From: UMGS1519 sp963621885
GTDB lineage: Bacteria > Actinomycetota > Coriobacteriia > Coriobacteriales > Eggerthellaceae
DNA: 25,823 bases
Assembly: GCA_963621885.1 (NCBI GenBank)
Contig: CAVFFT010000005.1
Span: forward strand, 1 to 25,823
Reading direction: 5' to 3'
Part shown: positions 15,415 to 22,735 of the stretch, piece after piece
How positions within the stretch are numbered: position 1 is the stretch's first letter
Layout: every line of letters starts with the position of its first letter
Notes under the pieces: generated by a model
What the model was told of the DNA's origin: nothing
Seen by the model: the letters and a program-made list of their open reading frames with translations, nothing else
Databases searched by the model: none
Made by a program: the position numbers and the translations under genes

Positions 15415-16368
15415 CTAGACGGAAAGGGGCTTCAGCTTGCTTGCGCCGGGCACGATGTCGACAGCCGTATTCATGAAGGCATCGAGAATGCTCCACTGGT
15501 AGCTTTGCGTGCGGTAGCCAAAGCGAATCTGATAGCGCGCCATCTCGCCAATGTGCAGGACGTAAAGCGAATCGATCTGCTCGGGTGTCAGCGTGGACTT
15601 CACGAGCAATTCCGGCGAGAAGCACGCGCCTGCGCCGCGTAGGCACATGGTCAGCAGCGTTTCGAGGTTTCCCGTGGTCATGACCACATGCGGATGGAGG
15701 ATTCCCGCGCGCTTGAGCAGCGTGCGCTCGATATGGCCGCCAATGTCCTCCTCGTTTCCGAGCATGAGCGGGCAATCGGCGATGACGGAATAGTTCCCGT
15801 TCTCGAATTCCTTTGCGCGCTCTTCGGCCTCGTCACCATAAAGCGAGGTGAAAAGCTTGCGCGAGACGAACATCGCGACCTCTTCGCGATAGAAGTCGCG
15901 GAAGGTCACGCCAGGCAGCGCTTCCGAAAAATTCGCGATAGCAAGATCGACCTCGCCATCAAGCAGTCTGCGTTTGATGTTGTCGTTGGAGTCCTCCAAA
16001 AGCGCGATGCGGATCATCGGGTAGGTTTCCTGGAACTTCATGATGATGTTGGGCAAAATGGCGCGACCGCGCGTGTTGCCGACGCCGATGCTCAGGATGC
16101 CGCGCTGGTTTTGGGAAATGTCGCAGAACTCGTGCGACATCTGGGTGCGCTCTTCGCGGAAACGCTCGGCATAGCTGAGAAGAACCGTGCCGGCATAGGT
16201 GAGGTCGAGCGGCACGTGGCGCACGATAAGCTGACAGCCGAGCTCTCTTTCCATTTTTGCGATATTCGAGCTGAGCGATTGCTGGGTGATATGAAGTCGT
16301 TCGGCTGCACGGGTGAAGTTGCGCTCCCGGGCAAGCATCTCAAAATACTCCAGCGATTGGAAGTTCAT
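15415..16368 (-). CDS. LysR-family transcriptional regulator
   Basis: 317 residues. The N-terminal winged helix-turn-helix is plain: SLEYFEMLARERNFTRAAE, then HITQQSLSSNIAKMERELG. The ligand-binding half starts near residue 90 (RGILSIGVGNTRGRAILP), with LLDGEVDLAIANFSEALPGV and a second lobe with GAGACFSPELLV. The ligand cannot be predicted. ATG 16368 is chosen over the longer frame because GGGAGG lies 8 bases upstream and the family begins at this point. It is divergent from a tiny membrane-protein gene, and lies upstream of nadA on the same strand, though nadA has its own promoter. Control of the divergent gene or of itself is the usual arrangement. Confidence 0.9.
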   Translation of the reverse strand: MNFQSLEYFEMLARERNFTRAAERLHITQQSLSSNIAKMERELGCQLIVRHVPLDLTYAGTVLLSYAERFREERTQMSHEFCDISQNQRGILSIGVGNTRGRAILPNIIMKFQETYPMIRIALLEDSNDNIKRRLLDGEVDLAIANFSEALPGVTFRDFYREEVAMFVSRKLFTSLYGDEAEERAKEFENGNYSVIADCPLMLGNEEDIGGHIERTLLKRAGILHPHVVMTTGNLETLLTMCLRGAGACFSPELLVKSTLTPEQIDSLYVLHIGEMARYQIRFGYRTQSYQWSILDAFMNTAVDIVPGASKLKPLSV

Positions 16369-16386
16369 TATGTGTGCGCCTCCCGC

Positions 16387-16416
16387 ATTACAACACGAGG
16401 TTGTAACAAATACCAA
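16387..16416 (-). promoter_or_regulatory. LysR gene promoter with TTACAAC/GTTGTAA palindrome
   Basis: TTACAAC (16388-16394) and GTTGTAA (16400-16406) form a perfect 7-bp inverted repeat around a 5-bp spacer, matching the T-N11-A layout of LysR-type operators. On the minus strand TTGGTA (16416-16411), an 18-base spacer and TGTAAT (16392-16387) could be the lysR promoter, so the palindrome would overlap it and allow self-repression. Confidence 0.55.
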
Positions 16417-16419
16417 CTG

Positions 16420-16431
16420 TGGTGAACACCA
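16420..16431. promoter_or_regulatory. Second palindrome TGGTG-AA-CACCA
   Basis: A 5-bp perfect inverted repeat lies between the two divergent promoters. It may be a second regulator half of the lysR control region. Confidence 0.35.
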
Positions 16432-16442
16432 TTATTAACAGT

Positions 16443-16471
16443 TTAACAACGATGCAACAGCAAGTTAGGAT
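16443..16471 (+). promoter_or_regulatory. Promoter of the small membrane-protein gene
   Basis: TTAACA (16443-16448), 17 bases, then TAGGAT (16466-16471), placed 28 bp before the ATG at 16499. Confidence 0.5.
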
Positions 16472-16498
16472 GATGCCAACAAAAGGAGGCGAAACACA

Positions 16499-16756
16499 AT
16501 GGAAATGGTTCTCTTCATCGCCGCGCTTGTAGGAATTTTTGCACTTAAGGCTTTCGCCATTACCCGTTGGCACGAGGACGAGGTTGCGAAAAGCGTCTCG
16601 TTTAGCTGGACGAAACCGGGCGTCAAGGACGCCATCGCCGTACCCGAGCGGGCACGCGAAACGGTGGTAAAGCCTATTTCTTCTGTTGCATGGTCCCCGA
16701 CGCTTGCTTCGAAGCGTCTGCGTGCGAACCGCATGGGCATGCGTCTCGCGCATTAG
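16499..16756 (+). CDS. Small single-helix membrane protein of unknown function
   Basis: 85 residues with a very strong ribosome-binding site (AAAAGGAGG, 9 bases before ATG). Residues 3-20 (MVLFIAALVGIFALKAFA) form one membrane helix, and the rest is basic and hydrophilic. I do not recognise the family. It is divergent from the LysR-type gene, has its own promoter and a strong terminator about 50 bp after its stop, so it is a monocistronic unit and a likely target of that regulator. Confidence 0.7.
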   Translation: MEMVLFIAALVGIFALKAFAITRWHEDEVAKSVSFSWTKPGVKDAIAVPERARETVVKPISSVAWSPTLASKRLRANRMGMRLAH

Positions 16757-16808
16757 TTTTAAAAAGAAAGCCGTCGCGTGGGTGAGCGCGACCGAGCCCC
16801 CCTCTGAA

Positions 16809-16849
16809 GATGCCCCGGACAATGTGGTCCGGGGCATCCTCTTGTTTCT
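16809..16849 (+). terminator. Rho-independent terminator after the small membrane-protein gene
   Basis: GATGCCCCGGAC (16809-16820) pairs with GTCCGGGGCATC (16827-16838) as a perfect 12-bp stem with a 6-base loop, then CTCTTGTTTCT. Confidence 0.88.
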
Positions 16850-17010
16850 ATGGGGTGGTTCGCCGTGCTTGGTGGCGGCGCGTCGTGCGAGACCCGAGCG
16901 AGGCGAACCATCGTTACGCTGCGCGCGCCTCCGGCAGTCCGATTCTCTCTTCGCGTTTCTTGCGCGTACCTTGTTCATAATACCGTCACACGCAGATAAC
17001 AATAACGTTG

Positions 17011-17035
17011 CGAACGGTAATTTAAATGGCGTTCG
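17011..17035. promoter_or_regulatory. Inverted repeat CGAACG-N13-CGTTCG before the dehydratase gene
   Basis: The arms (17011-17016 and 17030-17035) flank an AT-rich core in otherwise GC-rich DNA, 16 bases before the ATG at 17052. It may be an operator over the promoter or a leader hairpin. A 9-bp inverted pair TGGTTCGCC/GGCGAACCA lies further upstream (16856-16864, 16902-16910). Confidence 0.4.
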
Positions 17036-17051
17036 GTGCTAGGATGCGGGC

Positions 17052-18347
17052 ATGGACGTGATTAAGACATTCGGCAAAGTTATAGAGGGGCAGGCGGAAG
17101 AGCATCCCGACCGCGCGCGGGCCATCATGCTGGCCGGTTGGCGGGCGCAGCTGCTCAACCTGACCATTCATCCCGATAAGCGGCTGCCGCCTTCGCGGCA
17201 ATATGTCAGCCGCGTCGCGATGGAGAAGATCACGGACGCCCTGCGCCATCCCGAGCGTGCGGCGGCGATGAGCCTGTTCGTTCCCTATGAGCCTTTGCAA
17301 GCGGCGGGCGTGCTGCCCTATTCGGTTGAACAGCTCTCTTCATTCATTGGCGGTTCGCGCGCCGAGCAGAAGTTTCTCGAGCTTGCGGGCGACGCCGGTT
17401 TCTCCGAGACCATGTGCTCGTACCATCGCATATTCCTGGGGTCTGCTGCGTGCGGCATGATGCCAAAGCCCGCGTTCGCGGTGTACACGAATATCGCCTG
17501 CGATGGCAATCTCATCACCTTCCCTGCCATTGAACGGCATTTCAACATTCCCGGCTTCTGCATTGATGTGCCTTTCGAATGCAGTGAGGACGCGGTGCAT
17601 GATGTCGCGCTTCAGTTGCGGCAGATGGCGGCATTCGTGGAAGACTGCGCGGGAACGCGGGTGGAAGAGGACGCCTTGCGTGAAGCGGTCGCGCGCAGCT
17701 GGCGGGCGGCGCTTGATTTCCGCCGCTTCCTCGACGCGTCTGTGGGGCGGCGTCTGCCTGCCGATATGACGACCGAGATGTACGCCTTCCTGATGAACCA
17801 TGTGCTTTCGGGAACGCCGGAAACCGAGCGGTTCTGCCATATGCTCGCGGACGACATGGAGCGCGCGCCGAAGAGCGAGGGACTGCGTTTGGTGTGGCTG
17901 CACACCATGCCTTTCTCGCAGGAGCCGATGATCGAGCGATTGAATTTCACTGACGAGGTGTTCGTCACCGCGTGCGACCTGTCGGCCGACCCCTTCCTTA
18001 TTGATATCGACCCGGCGCAGCCCTACGAGGCCATGGCGCGGCGCCTGGTGTATTCCAACTTCAACGGCTTGAGCGACCGCCGGGTTGACCTGGCGCTTGA
18101 CCTGGCACGACGTACTCATGCGGATGGCGCGGTGCTGTACAACCATTGGGGATGCAAGGCAACTTTGGGAGTCTCGCAACTCATCAAGAAGCGTCTGGAG
18201 GAGGCGGGGCTTCCTTGCCTTCTGCTCGACGGCGATGGCGTGGATGAGGCGAATCGCAGCGACGGCCAAACGGCGACGCGTTTCGATGCCTATCTCGAGC
18301 TCTTGCACGCGCGACGGGAATCGGGGGTGAGACCGCCCTTATGGTAA
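17052..18347 (+). CDS. 2-hydroxyacyl-CoA dehydratase-family subunit (HgdB-like)
   Basis: 431 residues. The family removes water from 2-hydroxyacyl-CoA, or reduces aromatic acyl-CoA, by ketyl-radical chemistry with [4Fe-4S] clusters. Family features: FVPYEPLQAAGVLPY near the N-terminus, cysteines in ETMCSYHR (122), YTNIACDGN (150) and NHWGCKATLG (368) at the expected cluster-ligand positions, and the C-terminal DGDGVDEANRSDGQTATRFDAYLE. The substrate cannot be inferred. Its stop overlaps the next gene by 7 bases, so the two products are surely partners. AGGATGCGGG just before the ATG can serve as ribosome-binding site. Confidence 0.87.
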   Translation: MDVIKTFGKVIEGQAEEHPDRARAIMLAGWRAQLLNLTIHPDKRLPPSRQYVSRVAMEKITDALRHPERAAAMSLFVPYEPLQAAGVLPYSVEQLSSFIGGSRAEQKFLELAGDAGFSETMCSYHRIFLGSAACGMMPKPAFAVYTNIACDGNLITFPAIERHFNIPGFCIDVPFECSEDAVHDVALQLRQMAAFVEDCAGTRVEEDALREAVARSWRAALDFRRFLDASVGRRLPADMTTEMYAFLMNHVLSGTPETERFCHMLADDMERAPKSEGLRLVWLHTMPFSQEPMIERLNFTDEVFVTACDLSADPFLIDIDPAQPYEAMARRLVYSNFNGLSDRRVDLALDLARRTHADGAVLYNHWGCKATLGVSQLIKKRLEEAGLPCLLLDGDGVDEANRSDGQTATRFDAYLELLHARRESGVRPPLW

Positions 18348-20023
18348 CGATGGTATGCAAATACACGCCGGTGGAGCTGTTTGCCGGTTTTGGCGAAGAG
18401 TGCCGGGTGCTCGACGCGATGGCGGAGGACTTCGATCTTTCCGACGCGGTTGCTCATGTGAACCTTTGCGGCTTCGGCAAGGCGGTCATCCAGGCGGCGC
18501 TTTCTGGCGAAGCGAATGAGCTTGTGCTCGTGAACTGCTGCGATGTGATGCGCCGGGCCTACGAAGTGGTGCGGGAAGCGGATACCTGCCGTTTCGTGTA
18601 TCTGCTCGACTTGCCTCATGGCTGCGGGCCCTGTCAGATTGATACTTTCGCCCGGTCGCTGCGCGGTTTGCGCGATGCCTGGCAGGAATATTCGGGGCGG
18701 GCGTTCGACATGCAGCGCTGCCTGAGCGCGTTTCATGCGAAAGCTGCGGCGCGCGAACCCTATGTGGGCGTGCTTGGCGTGCGCGTGGGACGCGAGCTTC
18801 AGGGCATGATGGAGACGGCTTTCGATATGCCCGTGCGCAATCTCACGTGCACGGGGAATAGGCGCATCGTGGCTGATGATGAGCTGCTTTCCGCCTGCGA
18901 CGAGGATGCGTTCTTTCGCGCCTACGCCCGCTTGCTGTTGGGGCAGATTCCCTGCCGGCGCATGAATGACCCCGCGGGACGGCGTGCGCTTTTCGAGGAT
19001 CCGGCGCTGCGAGGCATTGTGTATCACACGATGAAGTTCTGCGACTTCTACGGACCCGAGTTCGCGCAAGCGAAGGATATGTGCCAGGTGCCGCTTCTGA
19101 AAATCGAATCCGACTTCACGCTCCAGAGCGCGGAACAGTTGCGCACGCGCATCGAGGCTTTTGCCGAATCGATGGATGCGCGCAGAAAGGAGCCCTCTGT
19201 GACCAAGCGAAACGAAGGGAATGCCGTCGCTTCTTTTGCAGGCGGCTATGTCGCCGGCATCGACAGCGGTTCCACGAGCACCGATGTCGTGGTGCTCGAC
19301 ATGCGGGGCGAAATCGTCGCGACCGCCATTATTCCAACTGGTGGCGGCGCGGGAAAGAGCGCCGAGACGTGTCTGAACCAGGCGCTTGAGCAGGCAGGAC
19401 TTGCGCGCGAGCTCGTTTCCCGCGTGGTGACCACGGGATACGGCCGCGCCTATATCGAAGAGGGCGACGACTCGGTGACCGAGATCAGCTGCCATGCGCG
19501 TGGGGCGCATCGGCTGAACCCGGCGGTACGCACCATCATCGACATCGGCGGACAAGACAACAAGGTCATTCGTGTGGATGAGAATGGCCAGGTGCAAAAC
19601 TTCGCGATGAACGACAAGTGTGCGGCGGGCACCGGGCGTTTTCTCGAGATGATGGCGCATGCTTTGCAGATATCGCTTGAGGACATGAGCCAGCTGGGCG
19701 GCACCTGGAAAGAGGACATCACCATTTCGAGCATGTGCTCCGTATTCGCGGAGTCCGAGGTCGTGAGCCTTGTCGCGCAGAACAAGGCGGTGCCCGACAT
19801 CGTTCATGGCTTGAACAAGTCGGTTGCCGCCAAGATATCGACCCTCGTGCGCCGGGTGGGCGCGGAAGAGGCCTACATGATGACCGGTGGCGTTGCCCAG
19901 AATGCGGGCGTGGTCGCTGCCATCGAGGACAAGCTCGGCTGCAAGCTCTTTATCTCGGAGCTTTCGCAGCTGTGTGGCGCTTTGGGCGCCGCCCTATTCG
20001 CGCTTGATGGATACGAAGGTTAG
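18341..20023 (+). CDS. Fusion of 2-hydroxyacyl-CoA dehydratase subunit with its ATP-dependent activase
   Basis: 560 residues. Residues 1-280 are a second HgdB-like subunit (LVLVNCCDVMRRAYEVV, MKFCDFYGPEFAQ, then LRTRIEAFAE at its end). Residues about 300-560 are a complete BadF/HgdC activase of the ASKHA fold: GIDSGSTSTDVVVLD, TTGYGRAY, DIGGQDNKVI, then NDKCAAGTGRF with Cys427 and SSMCSVFAESEV with Cys466, the two cysteines that bind the activase's bridging [4Fe-4S] cluster, and MTGGVAQN. Activases normally are separate small homodimers that fire electrons into the dehydratase. At the junction, in-frame GTG 19199 follows AAAGGAG by 6 bases, so a free activase of 274 residues could also be made. 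Confidence 0.9.
   Translation: MVTMVCKYTPVELFAGFGEECRVLDAMAEDFDLSDAVAHVNLCGFGKAVIQAALSGEANELVLVNCCDVMRRAYEVVREADTCRFVYLLDLPHGCGPCQIDTFARSLRGLRDAWQEYSGRAFDMQRCLSAFHAKAAAREPYVGVLGVRVGRELQGMMETAFDMPVRNLTCTGNRRIVADDELLSACDEDAFFRAYARLLLGQIPCRRMNDPAGRRALFEDPALRGIVYHTMKFCDFYGPEFAQAKDMCQVPLLKIESDFTLQSAEQLRTRIEAFAESMDARRKEPSVTKRNEGNAVASFAGGYVAGIDSGSTSTDVVVLDMRGEIVATAIIPTGGGAGKSAETCLNQALEQAGLARELVSRVVTTGYGRAYIEEGDDSVTEISCHARGAHRLNPAVRTIIDIGGQDNKVIRVDENGQVQNFAMNDKCAAGTGRFLEMMAHALQISLEDMSQLGGTWKEDITISSMCSVFAESEVVSLVAQNKAVPDIVHGLNKSVAAKISTLVRRVGAEEAYMMTGGVAQNAGVVAAIEDKLGCKLFISELSQLCGALGAALFALDGYEG
19186..19201 (+). promoter_or_regulatory. Internal ribosome-binding site and GTG start at the dehydratase/activase junction
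   Basis: AAAGGAG (19186-19192), six bases, GTG (19199-19201), in frame at residue 287, exactly between the two domains. It is as good as the sites used by real genes in this window. Confidence 0.55.
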
Positions 20024-20062
20024 GTTTCGCATCCGGCTGGCGGGGCTGCGTGCGGGCGCGCT

Positions 20063-20086
20063 GCCGGCATGCCGGCTTCGTTTTCT
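20063..20086 (+). terminator. Possible terminator after the dehydratase-activase gene
   Basis: GCCGGCATGCCGGC (20063-20076) is a perfect palindrome that can form a 5-bp GC stem with a CATG loop, followed by TTCGTTTTCT. It lies between convergent genes. The short stem limits confidence. Confidence 0.5.
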
Positions 20087-20132
20087 ATCGCGTCCGCCCG
20101 TGGCCGGTGCCGCGAGCCAAGAACCCCGTCTT

Positions 20133-20876
20133 CTATCGCGCCCGGTAATCGTCCATCAGAGAGCGGAAGAGCTCGCCCGATGAAGGCGGCGTATACACGA
20201 TGGCATTCGCGCCCGCATTGATGGTGGCGGTGATCGCCTCGCCTGAACGGCCGCCCGACGCGATGATGGGCACACGCGGAAACTCGCAGCGAATCTTCGC
20301 GACAATCTCAGTCGTCTTTGCACCGCCTGCCACGTTGATGATGGTCGCGCCGCTGTCGATGCGCTTCTTGATGTCGGTGTTCTCGCTCGTGACCGTGATG
20401 ACGATGGGAATATCGAGCACTCGCGCCACCAGCCGCAGGTCACGGTTGGGAATGGGTGAATTCAGAACCACACCCATCGCGCCCTGGTTCTCGGCATCCA
20501 TCGCGAGGTAAGCCGCGCGCGTCCCTTGGGTCGTGCCGCCGCCAACGCCGCAGAACACCGGCACCGATGCTGCATGAATGACGGCTGCGCTAATGGCGCG
20601 CTGGGCGGTGAAGGGGTAGACGCAGAAGACCGCGTCGGCATCGCAATTCCTGATGATCGCGATATCGGTGGAATAGACGAGGCTGCGAATGCGCCGTCCG
20701 TAGACGACGATGCCCGAAGCCTGTTCTATCTCCTTCGGCATACGCAGAATGTTGTGGCGGAGGCGCGATTCGATAGGAGGGATGCCCTCTTCCTCCATGC
20801 CGTCGCTTTCAATCTCGGGCAGAAGGGGGTCTTCCTCTTTGCCGGGATGAAGATGGCTCCAAGTGAGTGTCGTCAT
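20133..20876 (-). CDS. Uncharacterised TIM-barrel protein (sometimes labelled hydrolase)
   Basis: 247 residues. The pattern of strands and loops is that of a phosphate-binding TIM barrel: VYSTDIAIIRNCDADAVF, PVFCGVGGGTTQGTRAA, GVVLNSPIPN, IPIVITVTSENTD, GATIINVAGGAKTTEIV, VPIIASGGRSGEAI and GANAIVYTPPSSGELFR. I recognise relatives from anaerobic Firmicutes and Actinomycetota that carry only the label hydrolase; no reaction is established that I know of. AAGGAGG lies 6 bases before ATG 20876. It lies downstream of the M20 amidohydrolase on the same strand, 109 bp away, and may share its transcript. Confidence 0.75.
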   Translation of the reverse strand: MTTLTWSHLHPGKEEDPLLPEIESDGMEEEGIPPIESRLRHNILRMPKEIEQASGIVVYGRRIRSLVYSTDIAIIRNCDADAVFCVYPFTAQRAISAAVIHAASVPVFCGVGGGTTQGTRAAYLAMDAENQGAMGVVLNSPIPNRDLRLVARVLDIPIVITVTSENTDIKKRIDSGATIINVAGGAKTTEIVAKIRCEFPRVPIIASGGRSGEAITATINAGANAIVYTPPSSGELFRSLMDDYRAR

Positions 20877-20985
20877 AATGCGCCTCCTTAATTTGTCAGT
20901 GCGGCAGCCCCTATGGCGTCCGCTTCTTTGCCGTTTCTTGCCTTCCTTTCACGCGCGCCGGAGCGCGTCCTCAGGCTGTCATTTC

Positions 20986-22257
20986 CTAGGACTCGTCTGC
21001 GGCGAGCATGTCGCAAGCCCATTGGGCGGCAACCTTCGATCCATTCGCGAGAACGCTCTCGTCGATGGTGTAATGGTTGCTGTGCTGGGGATGTACCGCG
21101 CCCAGCGCGGGGTTGTTCGTGCCTACAAATGCGAACACGCCGGGAATGTGCTGCAGGTATTCGGCGAAGTCTTCGCCGGCGAGCGTGCCTTCGTAGCTGC
21201 CGAGCGCCTTGTCGCCGAGCACCTTGCGTACGGCCTGTTCGGCAACCTCACTGCAGGCGGCGTCGTTTACGACCGCAGGGTTGCCCGCTTCAAAGGTGAA
21301 GCGCATCTTTGCGCCGAAAGCGTCCGCCTCGTCCTCCGCCAGACGTTTGATGCGCTCGATGATGCGTTCGCGCACGGAGCCATGCCAGGTGCGCAGCGTG
21401 CCGGTGAGGTAGGCGCTTCCCGCCATGATGTTGCGCGCGGTGCCGCCGTGGATCTCGCCAATGGTGACGACCACGGGCTCGAAGGGGGAGGTGCGGCGCG
21501 AGACGATAGCCTGAATGGCCACGACCACTTCCGCTGCCGCCACCACGGCATCCACGCCCTTATGGGGCATCGAGCCATGGGCGGAAACGCCTTCGATATC
21601 GATGCGGAACCAGTCGGTGAAGGCCATGCGCGGACCCGCCTCGCAGGAGATGATTCCCGCAGGCACCTCGCTCCAGATGTGCGCGCCGTAAATGGCGTCG
21701 ACGCCTTCAAGGGCGCCGGCGGCAATCATGTCGCGCGCGCCGATGGAAATCTCCTCGGCAGGCTGGAAAATCACGCGGACCTCGCCTTTCAGCGCGGCAC
21801 GGAGATTCCAAAGGATTTCGACGGCTCCCATCATCATCGCCATATGGCAATCGTGGCCGCAGGCATGCATGGTGCCTTCGTTTTGGGAAATGAAGGGAAC
21901 CTCGGTCTGTTCGGTTATGGGCAGCGCGTCCATGTCGGTGCGCAGCGCGACGCGGCGAGCGGGATTTCCCTCCGTATCGTAGGCGCCGGGCGCTTCGCCC
22001 TTGATGGTGGCGATGATGCCGGTGCCGATGAAGCTCCCGCGCTCTTCGGTGAATCCGGCGGGGCGGGGACCCTGCACGCGGCGATAGGGAATGCCCAGGC
22101 TATCGAGCCAATCGCAGAGATACTGCGAGGTCTCGAATTCATGGGCGCCCACTTCGGGATACGCATGGAAATGCCGGCGCCAGGCGATGATCTTCTCGGC
22201 GCGCTCTTCGGCCATAGACTGAATGGCGGAAGTGATATCGCTCGTCGTGGTGCTCAT
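20986..22257 (-). CDS. M20-family metallo-amidohydrolase
   Basis: 423 residues. M20 amidohydrolases cleave N-acyl amino acids, hippurate or related amides in the cytoplasm with a two-metal site. The metal and catalytic residues are seen in LRTDMDALPI, MHACGHDCHM (Cys133, His135), IFQPAEE (Glu168-169), GAHIWSEVPAG and the C-terminal HSNHYTIDE. The lid domain (AHGSMPHKGVDAV, then GGTARNIMAG and LTGTLRTW) is present between them. ATG 22257 is chosen because GGAAAGAG lies about 8 bases upstream and the family starts here; the frame continues upstream without support. The exact substrate is not predictable. The open plus-strand frame over this gene is its shadow. Confidence 0.9.
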   Translation of the reverse strand: MSTTTSDITSAIQSMAEERAEKIIAWRRHFHAYPEVGAHEFETSQYLCDWLDSLGIPYRRVQGPRPAGFTEERGSFIGTGIIATIKGEAPGAYDTEGNPARRVALRTDMDALPITEQTEVPFISQNEGTMHACGHDCHMAMMMGAVEILWNLRAALKGEVRVIFQPAEEISIGARDMIAAGALEGVDAIYGAHIWSEVPAGIISCEAGPRMAFTDWFRIDIEGVSAHGSMPHKGVDAVVAAAEVVVAIQAIVSRRTSPFEPVVVTIGEIHGGTARNIMAGSAYLTGTLRTWHGSVRERIIERIKRLAEDEADAFGAKMRFTFEAGNPAVVNDAACSEVAEQAVRKVLGDKALGSYEGTLAGEDFAEYLQHIPGVFAFVGTNNPALGAVHPQHSNHYTIDESVLANGSKVAAQWACDMLAADES

Positions 22258-22288
22258 GGTGGTTCTCTTTCCGAAAAAGGTTTGGGCT

Positions 22289-22312
22289 ATTATATCGGCG
22301 CCTGTCACAGGC
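22289..22312 (-). promoter_or_regulatory. Amidohydrolase promoter: perfect TATAAT with adjoining palindrome
   Basis: On the minus strand a perfect TATAAT -10 box (22294-22289) has no good -35 box; instead the palindrome GCCTGT-G-ACAGGC (22312-22300) lies 5 bases upstream. This is the layout of a promoter under a dimeric regulator. Confidence 0.5.
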
Positions 22313-22583
22313 CGCTTGCCGGGTCGGGCAATGTCATCAGCTCGAAATCTTGGTGCTGGGTTCGCAATCATGATGCTTGCGACAGGAGACGCGGCACCTT
22401 TGGGAATTCGTATTGTGCCATCCGCTTGTTGTCTTCCTTTGCGCGTCTCGTGAAATGCATCAAGGGAACATGGGATGGATTTGCGGTAATGGAAGGCATG
22501 TCGGCAGTCGGTTTTACGGTAGCGCTTGGGAGGATAGAGCGCAGGCGATGGGCTGCATGACGCTTTATCGTACTGGAGTCCCC

Positions 22584-22715
22584 CATAAAAGTGTGACCAT
22601 ACCCCGAAAACTCGCTCATAAAAGTGTGACCACAGCGCAACAACTCGCTCATAAAAGTGTAACGAGAGGTTGAAAACTCGCTCATAAAAGCGTATTCTCC
22701 CTGATGGGAGTGGTA
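22584..22715. repeat. Four tandem 33-bp repeats upstream of the DUF4143 ATPase
   Basis: Units start at 22584, 22617, 22650 and 22683, an exact 33-bp period. The conserved part runs across the unit border and reads ACTCGCTCATAAAAGTGT in the complete copies; about nine positions in the middle of each unit vary between copies. The fourth copy keeps only CATAAAAG(C)GT and runs into the ATPase promoter. Because 33 is a multiple of three, both strands can be read as 11-residue repeats, but no credible start exists. Confidence 0.92.
22670..22698 (+). promoter_or_regulatory. Promoter of the DUF4143 ATPase gene inside the last repeat
   Basis: TTGAAA (22670-22675), 17 bases, TATTCT (22693-22698). The spacer contains the conserved repeat sequence CTCGCTCATAAAAG, so whatever binds the repeats would meet RNA polymerase here. 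Confidence 0.6.
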
Positions 22716-22735
22716 GTGAAATCCGAGGTGTCATG

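Larger units (their letters stand above)
22258..22735. other. 478-bp intergenic region with repeats and two divergent promoters
   Basis: Left part: the promoter of the amidohydrolase. Middle (about 22313-22583): nothing recognisable as a gene. Right part: four 33-bp repeats and the promoter of the AAA ATPase. Short frames cross the repeats on both strands and read as 11-residue repeats, but none has a ribosome-binding site or a recognisable product. Confidence 0.6.

Noticed and set aside
18290..19807. 505-codon minus-strand frame opposite the dehydratase-activase
   Set aside because: The plus strand encodes a complete recognisable protein; the antisense frame is a by-product of codon bias.
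20863..22560. 565-codon plus-strand frame
   Set aside because: It is antisense to the M20 amidohydrolase, which has intact metal ligands on the minus strand.
22368..22685. Short frames reading the 33-bp repeats as 11-residue peptide repeats on either strand
   Set aside because: They have no ribosome-binding site or known fold, and the period being a multiple of three makes such frames expected by chance.
22584..22715. CRISPR array
   Set aside because: The conserved part is about 18-22 bp and the variable part only about 9-11 bp, far too short for spacers, and no cas genes are near.
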